Origin: Botryllus schlosseri
Taxonomy: Eukaryota > Chordata > Ascidiacea > Stolidobranchia > Styelidae
Reading direction: 5' to 3'
Length of the DNA stretch: 20,137 nt
Assembly (NCBI GenBank): GCA_000444245.1
Contig: ATSW01125703.1
Coordinates: forward strand, 1-20,137
Shown here: positions 1-8,730 of the stretch, piece after piece
Position numbering within the stretch: position 1 is the stretch's first letter
Layout: the number at the start of each line of letters is the position of its first letter
Position numbers and translations under genes: made by a program
The notes under the pieces: model-generated
The model's input: only the letters and a program-made list of their open reading frames with translations
What the model was told of the DNA's origin: nothing
Database searches by the model: none

Positions 1-1263
1 TAGGTTTAATTGTCCATGGGCGCCTAAATGACTGACACCGAATGTTCCTGTCTTGGCAATCTGAACCCCACAAGACGAATTCCATCTGGCAGGGAAAAAT
101 TATATGTCAGTGAAGAAATACCAATCTGAAATCGTGTGCGTCTTTTAGTTTAGTACGATTGAGTGACAGGGATATTCCTGTTGGGCGATATCCCCATTGA
201 GCGATTCTATATTTTTTGATATTGCAGACAGGGGGTCACGAAATAACATCATGCAACGAAGTCATACCAACGGGTTCGCCCGTCCGAATATGTTTAATTA
301 TTAGTAACGGGCCCTACAGTTTCCAAGAGACATCACAATGTTCGCTTTAAGTTTTGATGAGTCTGCGCACACTCAACCACTCACTGCGCTGACTCCAGGA
401 CAACAGTGCGTATCGACTAAAAAAGGTAATAACTTCGGATTTGTTGTGCGCAACGTAGATTTTCTGTGCGCAGAGACCGTGTCAGTACTGCGCACGTGCG
501 CAGCTTAGAGGGAACATTGCACCTCACCCAGCTCTACCGGTAAATATGTGTTTACGTGAGCAGAGAGAGGATAAAAATTAATCTCAATTTACATGCAATT
601 CCCGATGATATTGACCAATTCACTCAATAATTAGTGAAATTTTTCGCGCTTCGCGCGACTAGGCGAGAGTAGCTGCCTCAGTAAATGGACACCCAATGTA
701 GATACCTAACAGGCTTTCAGCAAATAGAGAACAGCCTAATGGGGGTCTGGGAGTGAAGTCCCCCGGAAGCTTGGTTTATCACCCAATGGGGGACCAGGAC
801 CAACGTTTTTTTGTTTGGGGGGGCTGACAAAGTGCTGTTACGGCCCTGGTAACGAATAATTGTACCTGCGGGCCCGCCCGAATATGTTTAATTATTAATT
901 ACGTGCCCTTTATCTTCCTATACAACAGCTCACTCAGTTTATCGCGACTTATATATGTAATTACCACCTATTCATTCATGCATTATAGAAAAATTTGGTA
1001 CCTAGGGCGACCAGGCCACACAAACTTTGCTGACCATCGAAATCACGATAGGGGGTTCGTGGGGGCGAAGCCCTCAGAAGTTCGGTTTATCACGCTATGG
1101 GTGCGCAAGGCAATCGTTTTTAGGGGGTTGACGAAGTGCTGTTACGGCCCGCCCTCGTACTCATCGTCTTTATTACATTCCTTACATTATGAAGTTGAGG
1201 GGGCGCTGGAGCACGATCATTTTTGAAAGGGGGCGCTGGAGGAAAAAAGGTTAAGAACCACTG
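1..1263. mobile_element. hAT-type non-autonomous element, left end outside window
   Basis: The right end is a hAT-like terminus, GGTTAAGAACCACTG, ending at 1263. The body is homologous, in inverse orientation, to the complete element at 9418-10751. Shared landmarks are the segment around 286-312 (GAATATGTTTAATTATTA), the motif TTTTTCGCGCTTCGCGCG near 640-657, and the first bases of the window, which match the reverse complement of about 10,150-10,220. No transposase reading frame is visible, so it is probably non-autonomous. It has internal duplication: the module with 'GGTTTATCAC...GAAGTGCTGTTACGGCCC' occurs near 770-848 and again near 1083-1149. The left target duplication lies outside the window; the right one would be TTCTAGAG at 1264-1271. 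Confidence 0.75.
336..519. mobile_element. small hAT-like MITE nested in the 1-1263 element
   Basis: Terminal inverted repeats CAATGTTCGC... and ...GAGGGAACATTG bound about 184 bp rich in TGCGCA motifs. The related element at 9418-10751 preserves the uninterrupted site: its reverse complement reads TTCCAAGACACCTCACTC where this copy is split. The flanks GACATCAC and CACCTCAC are therefore an 8-bp target duplication with two differences; the boundary is uncertain by one base. A relative lies at 13747-13909. Confidence 0.72.
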
Positions 1264-1734
1264 TTCTAGAGAGCCCTGAGTCGACGGTCGACGTCTAGAA
1301 GGCGCTAATTTCTAATCAAAACAATACCGACCGTTTTAGTTAGCTCGCGGCAGGCCTCCGAGAGAGTGAGTCATGGCGAATGATGCGTGCGCGTATGGTA
1401 ACAGCTAAGGCTTATAACTCAAACTGTTATGACCTATATTGTCATTTTAGTATTCGTAGACGGATATTTACAGTCCTTACAATCAGGGCTTTGGAGCCGG
1501 AGCCAGAGCCCGGAGCCGGAGCCCCGGGGCCGTGAATTTTCACCGGAGCTGGAGCCGGAGCCGGAGCTCTACAAAAAATTCAACCGGAGCTGGAGCCCGT
1601 TATTTGAGGAGTAGCTCCGGCTCTGACCTATTTCATAAGATGCCATTATATGTATGCAACAACCACATCTGCTGATTTATCATAATTGAACAGCAGGCCT
1701 GAATTTTATTGCTGTGCACTGCAATGGCATAGAG

Positions 1735-3740
1735 CAGTGCTTTTCAACCTGTGTGACGGTTCGCACTGGTGCGAATGAAAAAAATTGCAGTGCGAATGAC
1801 GAAGGTGGTGCGAATAGTGCGAATGAAAATCCGGGTCAAGTGCGAATGACGTAGGTGGTGCGAATGGTGCGAATGAAAATCCGGATCAAGTGCGAATGAA
1901 AATCGTGAATAAATGGTAACTTTTCTGACGAGGAACAATTCAAATAAACCTAATAGGAAATTTAGAATCAGTGTAACTTTTGTAGCTGCGATGCAATTGT
2001 AAAAAATTAACACGACGCACCACGAATCGTAGCTCTTACAAGCCGTCTAGTGAATTAATATTCCCATACTATAATTATAACGTCACAAAAAGTCTGGTTT
2101 GGAAGCTGGTTTAGTGGCAGTATAGAGATCTCTACAATCTATGTAGTGGCAGACATAGGCCTACAGTATATCAGCCCGTCTGATCCTGCGACAGGCTCGA
2201 AAAATGATGTCAAATTGACTTTCTGCTTTCTTTCGCTAAACAATCATAATATTTTCGTAATAACTGTACGATGATAGTAATAAATACCATCATTACAGCG
2301 ACTCACATTCGCAAGTTTACTGTAACGTTAATTTTTTACCCCTTCATGGTTATTAAAGTAGGGACCGCAAAGGGTATAATTTTGGGTTGACGCGGTGCCA
2401 GAGCTATCTGTTAATATGTATGTAATAGTTATTGAATTTATTGCAAAAAATCCTGCGATCGTTTTTACATATCCAAGGTCACTGTGTTGGGTACTGTAGC
2501 CAATAAGCGAGACGCGCAGCAAATGTGGCATATGGCATGGAATTCATGATCAGATTTGTCCGACTGTTTTTTTTCTGGAAATCATGGTCGAAGACCGTTG
2601 GGATGAACTAGTGTAGAGGTGTGCAACGAGCGAGTTCAGGCCTATGAGACTCAATCATTTCGAGGCCAACCTCCTCTGCGTCGGGCACATGAAGACGTAA
2701 AGTTTTGGCGAATAAACCGCTGATAAAATGTGGTGCCAAAAACATGAGCGGCGACAAAACCTCGGTCTAAAAATGACCGATGCTGGATGGCCGAACCTTT
2801 CGAGATGGATTGGATATGCTTCGTTGTCGGCACGGAAGATGAGTCGCGTTCTTGCAATCTGAGTAGGCAATATAGTACAACTGTGATACGCAGAGGAATT
2901 TAATTCGCCCTAATTTTAAATCGCGTACGTCAGACATGTGTTGTAGAGCTGTGTTGGTTAGAATTATGATGTGCATGCCCGTAACATCGTAGCGTACAAC
3001 TGTAATATTAAATATAAATTCCTCTTCATGGGTGAGGCTCGGGTTGCGGGATGCCACAAAAACTCAGATTTTGGTGGTAGTCTAAAAGCTGGTTCACCGT
3101 TATTAAAGTGTTATGAATTCTCAAGTTAGATTGAGGTTAATAGTAGAACACGCAGTACCATGACTTATTTGCTTTTCTCATAAACTTGCGAGACAGAAGT
3201 CGGAGCAACGTACCATCAGGTATCGAGCTCTAATGTGCCAACTCTCCTTGATCGTTTTGCACCTTATGTTCCAAAGACATAAGACAGAAGCCTCAACACA
3301 AACATGTGGGTTTTTCATCCTTTCGACAAACTGGAGCTTCGCGCGAACTTTGTGTCAGCTCTCAAAAACGATTTCTGCCAGCAAGAATTTTTCACTCGCG
3401 AAAAATAGCTTGTATTTTGAATAGGAGTGCAGAATAGATTTTAAGACCTGGCCATCCAAGCACTAGTAGAAGTTCTTGTACAAATTTCGAACAACATTGT
3501 TTGGTCGAGAAGGGTTGTATTGAAATAATTGGAAGTAAAACGAGCCAAAAAGATTGCCTCTTTAATGAGACATTTAATAGCTTAAGCTATATAGTCATCC
3601 AATTTGTTGCACATCCGAACAAAATGTTGAGTAGGCCTATATTCATCTTTTTGTATAACAATTTTCGATTAGTTTGTGCGAATGAAATTTATCTCACAAA
3701 AAAAAGTGCGAATGGAGCTCAAAAAGGTTGAAAAGCACTG
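1735..3740. mobile_element. hAT-type element (CAGTGCTTTTCAACC termini), nested
   Basis: Inverted termini CAGTGCTTTTCAACC and GGTTGAAAAGCACTG are bounded by a perfect 8-bp target duplication GCATAGAG (1727-1734 and 3741-3748). The left end contains tandem GTGCGAATGA-type units and the right end carries scattered copies of the same word (about 3676-3716). Open stretches on the minus strand, such as 2767-3057, give no recognisable hAT catalytic motif or BED zinc finger, so at 2.0 kb it is probably a deletion derivative. It lies wholly inside the 1484-4780 element and inserted later. Confidence 0.85.
1760..1912. repeat. subterminal tandem repeat with GTGCGAATGA core
   Basis: A unit of roughly 55 bp containing GTGCGAATGA, AAATCCGG and AGGTGGTGCGAAT is repeated about two and a half times with few changes; the core word appears about eight times. 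Subterminal short repeats in hAT elements are known to act as transposase binding sites, which is the likely role. That role is inferred from family knowledge. Confidence 0.75.
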
Positions 3741-3930
3741 GCATAGAGTAAAGTGCATTCTAGTGCAACTATGGTGTTGTCGACAATTGACAAGTATTCA
3801 GTATGATGTCACAAGCCGGCACGGCGGCACCTATATGTCTTTGTAGCTACGTCGGATGTTACTGACGGCTGACAGACTCTAGATTACTATAGATAACTAA
3901 CCTATGGGTAGATTAGTAATCTATATAGAC

Positions 3931-4615
3931 CAGGAATGGCCAACTTTCTCGGCTAGAGCGGCACATGAAATTGACAAACGAGTGTGCGGTCCACTAGCCG
4001 CGCAAAGCGGGTAAAATTTTCTAAGTTTATAAATAAACTAGGTCAATATTATTATTATTTGAGTATTGCGGGTCTATTGTATACAGCCCGTTAGGCTCAG
4101 TTTGCAAGGACACGACTATTCGGCGTCTGGTCCCATCGATATCGAAGGTCCCCGATAATATGCGATAATGATGTTGTGCCTACATTTCACCGTCGACGAT
4201 CTTTATGCGAGCGCAAACGCGAAAAGACTTTCTCCCGTAATTGCGAATACAGTTAGACTCAATCGGGTAAATTAGGCATTTTTCTCATTTTCAGTAGGGG
4301 GTAGGCTACCAAGCAAGAAATTGTGTGACAATTAAACACGCGAAGCGTGAAGAAAAATTCCGCTACTATTTTAGTTTATTGTAATGTACGGCGATTTACT
4401 GAAAATGTGACTGGACCCTGGATCTGCCAATGCGTCGGAACTGATATTTTAGTCATCAACATCCCAAGTGTCGCAGCAAGAATTGAAATTTTTGGTTGGC
4501 TTTGCCAGTTCACAATCTGAGCAATTCATTTTCGATAATATAATAGGAAATTACCTCGCGGGCCAAGCAAAACCTTATCGCGGGCCACATTTGGTCCGCG
4601 TGTTGGCCATTCCTG
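3931..4615. mobile_element. hAT-type MITE (CAGGAATGGCCAAC termini), nested
   Basis: Inverted termini CAGGAATGGCCAAC and GTTGGCCATTCCTG enclose 685 bp and are bounded by a perfect 8-bp target duplication ATATAGAC (3923-3930 and 4616-4623). It is the second independent insertion in the GGAGCC element. Its left interior (GCGGCACATGAAATTGAC, then GTTTATAAATAAACTAGGTCAAT) resembles the degraded element near 15799-16260. No coding capacity is seen. Confidence 0.85.
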
Positions 4616-4788
4616 ATATAGACAGGCCCATTCGATAATTTCAGAGCCGGAGCAGGAGCTGGAGCCGGAGCAGTGGTAATAATGCGGCTCTGGAGCTGGA
4701 GCCGGAGCTAATGTATTATAGAAGAGAGCTCCGGAGCCGAAGCTGGAGCAGTGTAAATTTACGGCTGCTCCAAAGCCCTGCTTACCAT

Positions 4789-6044
4789 AATGATTTACTG
4801 CAGCTCTTTGTATATCCAGACGCACGCTTTTGCGTAGGTATAATCGCTCAGTAATATTGTATGTATTCCGAATTATACTCCACCATTGGCCGTTATTTAG
4901 AATCATATATGCAACAACAATTCACAGACACAATCTGTGAAGGTTAATGGCTATTGGAACACGATATATTACACGTTATGTGACGGGTATTCAGCCATGT
5001 GTTTGAATCTAGTACGGTAGTCTGACGGAATTCGCTTCCTGGTTTTCAAATGAAACCTTGAGCGGTATAGAGCTAACTATGTAGTTACTTTAGCAAAATA
5101 TAAACAGAAAGTGACAATCGCTATTCATAGCAACAAACTGCAGCTGGTTATGACGAATAAAACCAAGTAAACGACAGTGTATATGGCGCGTATGAAAAAT
5201 GATGCTTCGGCGGATATTTTTGTCACGCGGCCTATCACATAGCTTTTGATCAGCTTAGATGTAACTAATATCAGATATGAAGATACGTGTGGACTTGAAT
5301 GGACACTAGCTATTCACATAATGAAACAACTATGCCCGAAGAAGGCTTAAACGAAACATACAGAACGTTATCTGAGAGTGGTCAATGACGCGCGAATTGC
5401 CGACACAGTGTATTTTGCAACATATTTATCTACGGTGTTTGATGTACGATTTCGACGTCTTCGATATAATAAATATCAAATAACAAGACAACAATGAACT
5501 TGTACGAACAATATCTATTCACAGAGATGAACAGCAACGACCTAGCACGATTAATGTGTAATATATCGTGGTTTCAATTACGGTACTCTTCTCTCGTACC
5601 GGCATGTCGAAAAATAGACACGCCGGTGCCAAACGGAAATATATTTGTATTTCAGAGCTAGAAAATTCAATCTTCAGAATATTTCTCTATCGTATCATAA
5701 AAGATGATACTGCTTAATGTTGTTACCCCTACTCATGTTAAAGTTAAGAGCTTTGTACAGTACCTAATTTATTCCCTATCCCATTCTTAGTTGATTTAGT
5801 AGTCACACAAAGCAATAAAACAAACCCCAACACAATTACCTTGCCCGTATTGCCAATCGCAGAGCAAAATTCCGGATCTGTACATCGATCTCGAACCAAT
5901 TGCTATGGACACGTAGGTCATACGCGATGGTTGTTATAACAACCCGGATTTGATCCCGAAAATAACACATACAACTATGCCGTTAATTAGTTGAGTGGTC
6001 TAATAGTGAAGTCCCAACCCGAAACCGCAGTTCGACCCATTGCT
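4789..6044. other. no gene or recognised element
   Basis: AT-rich sequence with stops in all frames, no convincing exon with paired splice signals, and no matching terminal repeats. Short self-complementary pieces occur, for example the CCGGCATGTC/GACACGCCGG pair near 5600-5625. It probably holds decayed repeats or intergenic DNA. Confidence 0.5.
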
Positions 6045-6130
6045 TTTTATTACAGTCCTTAAAATAGGGAGGCGCCAGACCCAGGCAATTTTTGAAAAGG
6101 ACACTGTAGAAAAAAAGTTAAGAACCACTG
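6045..6130. mobile_element. solo right-end fragment of the 1-1263 hAT family
   Basis: The stretch from TTATTACAGTCC through GGCGCCAGACCCAGG to AGTTAAGAACCACTG aligns with the right end of the 1-1263 element (TTATTACATTCC ... GGTTAAGAACCACTG). No matching left terminus is found upstream, so this is a truncated copy. Confidence 0.6.
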
Positions 6131-6544
6131 TTTTGGAGGTTATCGTGTTATTATGTTCATTTCCGTTCAAGTCTGCCCTAAATTCCATAATAATCGGGTT
6201 CCATCAGTTATGTGAAATTAGTCTGGTTCAAATGACTGCATCCTAATATACCTTGTCTCCATAAAATCCTAGGTTATTTACATGAAGGAAGCGATTATTG
6301 GAGACTTCTATCAAACGAATAAAGTCAACAACCTGTTTCGATGTCCTTGAGGTCTTCTGCGATGATGCTGATATTTTAAACAGCATCATGTAAGAGATAG
6401 AACAGTCATTTTACACCTTTGTTCCGCCCCAGTGCGATTTCAGAGAGAGAGAGAGATATGATATTCTTTCTCGCCTGCACCATCGAGATGCTTTGGCGAC
6501 GGAGTTGCGATACGGCCCCATGAGGTCATCTAGTCTGCGCCCCC

Positions 6545-6702
6545 GTTTTTTTTCTCCTCCATGCTATCCGTGATTGCTGAGCGCCTAGCAGGATAGCTGC
6601 GGATACCATTTTTCGAGTCTTTGGTATGACCCGGCCGGGGATCGAACCCACGACCTACCGCTCGAGAAGCCGGACGTATAACCATTACACTATCTCGCTC
6701 GG
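6545..6702 (-). mobile_element. tRNA-derived SINE
   Basis: On the minus strand the head resembles a tRNA. An A-box-like TAGTGTAATGGTTA lies at 6692-6679 and a B box GGTTCGATCCC at 6648-6638, with an anticodon-arm-like CCGGCTTCTCGAGCGG between them. No acceptor stem closes, so it is not a tRNA gene. A tRNA-unrelated body of about 80 bp follows and ends in an A-rich tail (T-run at 6546-6553 on the plus strand). Pol III would start from the internal boxes. A relative lies at 18000-18457. Confidence 0.75.
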
Positions 6703-6727
6703 AAAAGGTGTCGGTATTGAACCCTTC

Positions 6728-6763
6728 CTCATCGTATTAAGAACTACTTAATAAGACGATGAG
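6728..6763. repeat. short near-perfect hairpin
   Basis: CTCATCGTATTAAG, a five-base loop, and CTTAATAAGACGATGAG form an inverted repeat with a small bulge. It lies just beyond the 5' end of the SINE. No function is evident. Confidence 0.5.
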
Positions 6764-7156
6764 CGATCGGATACTACTTCAGCGCTTTGTAAGGCTGCTG
6801 AAGTGCTGAAAGTATGACAGATCCAAATTCAAAAAGTTTTGCTCAACTCTTTCTATTGTGATGAAACTGTCATATGTGGTAGCCCATATGATTCCTGAAA
6901 TCGCGTACATGGACCAGGCAACCACTGCATACGCTAACGCAATTTCTGGACTTTCCACGAAAACATAGATATATACTTGAGTAAGTACTGCAAGTAGAGA
7001 AAAACTACTTGAGTACTTCGCAAAAATAGTACTTTGTTACTGACTACCCCTGAAACTTTTGTTGAAGACATCATATCATTGTTGCAGTAGCAAGACAGTA
7101 CCATCGAACATTTCTCGTTACCACCCTGGATTAAGTAGTGTTCTTTACTTTACATT

Positions 7157-7203
7157 AGGTGTATCAAACATCCGACCTGCAAGACGTTTTCATCCGGCCC
7201 GTG
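7157..7203. mobile_element. terminal remnant of a hAT family (GTGTATCAAACATCCG...)
   Basis: The words GTGTATCAAACATCCGACC and CATCCGGCCCGTG resemble the end of a widespread animal hAT family beginning CAGGGGTGTCAAACATCCGGCCC. No opposite end or target duplication is visible. The family match is from memory. Confidence 0.4.
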
Positions 7204-7333
7204 AAGCAATGCTGAATAGATTCTATTATCCAGGAGTTTTGTAACAACGGGTGAGATTTCTTGTAAAAAATACTACCATTGATTAATCCCTAAGACTGAA
7301 ATTGTCGAACATGCTCATAGGCCACATCTTAAC

Positions 7334-7472
7334 CAACCCGCTGCAATGCTGTGGTTTCACGCGAGTCACCATTAGGAAGGCGGTGACATTGACACCCGAT
7401 TTCGAGAAGGCAGAAATCTGCATACTCAGTTCAGAGTTTAATGGAGAAATGAACCCAAAGTAATTTATTATT
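7334..7472 (-). CDS. candidate orphan ectodomain exon (46 codons)
   Basis: A minus-strand open stretch is bounded by a pyrimidine-rich acceptor (GATTTCTCTCAG before 7472) and a plausible donor (GTTAAG after 7334). The 46 residues include MQISAF...GVNVT...QHC, with an N-glycosylation site (NVT) and a cysteine about 13 residues later. The pattern resembles exon 4 of the receptor gene (MQVIPTF...MNVTNSI...VSC). It starts in phase 2 and ends in phase 0. It lies 1 kb past the receptor stop codon, so it would belong to a neighbouring paralogue or a relic. No partner exons were identified, and chance openness is possible. Confidence 0.33.
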
Positions 7473-7603
7473 CTGAGAGAAATCAAAACGCCAATGCAGA
7501 ATCGCGATATGCTGGTTACATGGAGTATATATAACTTACACAAAATATAATTAAAACATTTGCGGTCGCACTGCTCTTCCACTTCCCACTAAAAAATTCT
7601 CCG

Positions 7604-8476
7604 GCCTGCAGAGAAACCTGAATCGTGATTTAATAACGATAAGTCAAATCACAACGTCCGTGTTTACAGCGAAATATCTGTATACATTGTTATCTTTGGA
7701 ATTCCTCACGACGCACGCGCAAGGACTAACGCCAGATTACGAGTAAAACAAAGTGAGCATATGAATATGCCCCTTTAGCGTCACTGTGATGGTGATTCAT
7801 AACTGTGTTAACCTACCAATCATGGAATTATTGTCAATTCCAGTGCTCGCGAATACAAAAAGGCATTGTTAGATCACCAACACTATATGATACCATGTAA
7901 TAGGCCAATATTATGTATGTACAGTACATTATACAATAACACGGTCGATAACAAAGTATTCAAGAGAAGTAGGACATGTAAGGTAGGCTAACAAACGGAA
8001 TCATTTGGATAGTCAGGCCCGCGACGCGATTTGAATTTGATTTCCCTGCTTTACATCGTTAACTTGAAGCAGTTATAAATAATTTACCTGGACACCAAAT
8101 AAGTGATTCATCACAGTGGATGCGCCTCAGCATCCATCCCTTTTGCAATGCCATATCTGCCTATACATCATTCATATTAAATGCTAAATTCATACGCAAG
8201 ATCCACGGACTAAACGTATCGATGCTCATGCGCGCGCATGCATCACCTCGACGCGACACTGAGAGCCAGCCCCACGGCAGCTAACTTATAACCGATATTG
8301 GCCAGGACCGAGCGATTGTCGATTGTGACATGTACCGAAATTTGAACGTCGATCAAAGCCAATACAGCATTCCCTGAACTACATAGTAAAGTTTGGTAAC
8401 GCAATGCGCTTTTGCAGTTCAAGACAGTCGGGATTCAGAATACAAATATAAATACAGACACTTCATGAATTGCATT
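7604..8476. other. downstream flank of receptor gene; no gene recognised
   Basis: No open frame with splice support and no AATAAA polyadenylation signal on the minus strand close to the stop at 8477; the 3' end of the receptor transcript is therefore undefined. A small palindrome CATGCGCGCGCATG occurs near 8227-8240. Confidence 0.4.
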
Positions 8477-8730
8477 TCAGGAGGTCGAAAAATCTTCGTA
8501 TATAGACCGATTTGTAGTGAATGTTACAGTCTGATATCCGTTTGTTTCGGTGAGCAATGTATTTTCCTGTATCGAACCGTCACTCGTAGTTACAGGCACA
8601 ACATACATGTATTCGTGATTGCCTACAGGTTCTGTCGGCATTGGANTCACTNCCTCATACACTCCCGCCGGGTAGNTACGTTGTACCTCGTTATCGNGTG
8701 TAGCTTTGTCATCTCCGGTTATTGNTTTTT
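8477..8730 (-). CDS. receptor exon 8: cytoplasmic tail with YxxV motifs
   Basis: It joins exon 7 in phase 1 (glutamate codon) after a 65-bp intron and runs 83 codons to TGA at 8479-8477. Tyrosines occur as YPAG, VYExV, EYMYVVP (two), GYQTV and IYEDF. Three fit YxxV and one YxxF, the form bound by SH2 domains once phosphorylated. None is a canonical ITIM with a hydrophobic residue at -2 plus YxxL, and the spacing is not a classic ITAM. The role as a phosphotyrosine signalling tail is inferred. Five ambiguous bases lie in its first 85 bp. Confidence 0.78.

Larger units (their letters stand above)
1484..4780. mobile_element. hAT-type element with GGAGCC-repeat ends, host to two nested insertions
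   Basis: Termini CAGGGCTTTGGAGC (from 1484) and GCTCCAAAGCCCTG (to 4780) are perfect inverted repeats. They are flanked by CTTACAAT (1476-1483) and CTTACCAT (4781-4788), an 8-bp target duplication with one mismatch, as expected for hAT transposition. Subterminal regions carry arrays of GGAGCC/GGAGCT units in opposite orientations (about 1490-1625 and 4645-4765). The interior holds two complete, younger hAT insertions (1735-3740 and 3931-4615). Removing them leaves only about 0.6 kb, too short for a transposase, so this is a non-autonomous element. Confidence 0.85.

Noticed and set aside
1429-1614. Plus-strand Pro/Glu-Ser-rich frame (EPEPE, SPEPE)
   Set aside because: Encoded by the GGAGCC repeat array of a transposon end; low-complexity artefact.
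2767-3057. 96-codon minus-strand frame inside a hAT element
   Set aside because: No catalytic or zinc-finger motif of hAT transposases is visible; likely chance openness or a decayed fragment.
6630-6702. Possible tRNA gene
   Set aside because: Good A and B boxes, but no acceptor stem closes and a tRNA-unrelated body with an A-rich tail follows; better as a SINE.
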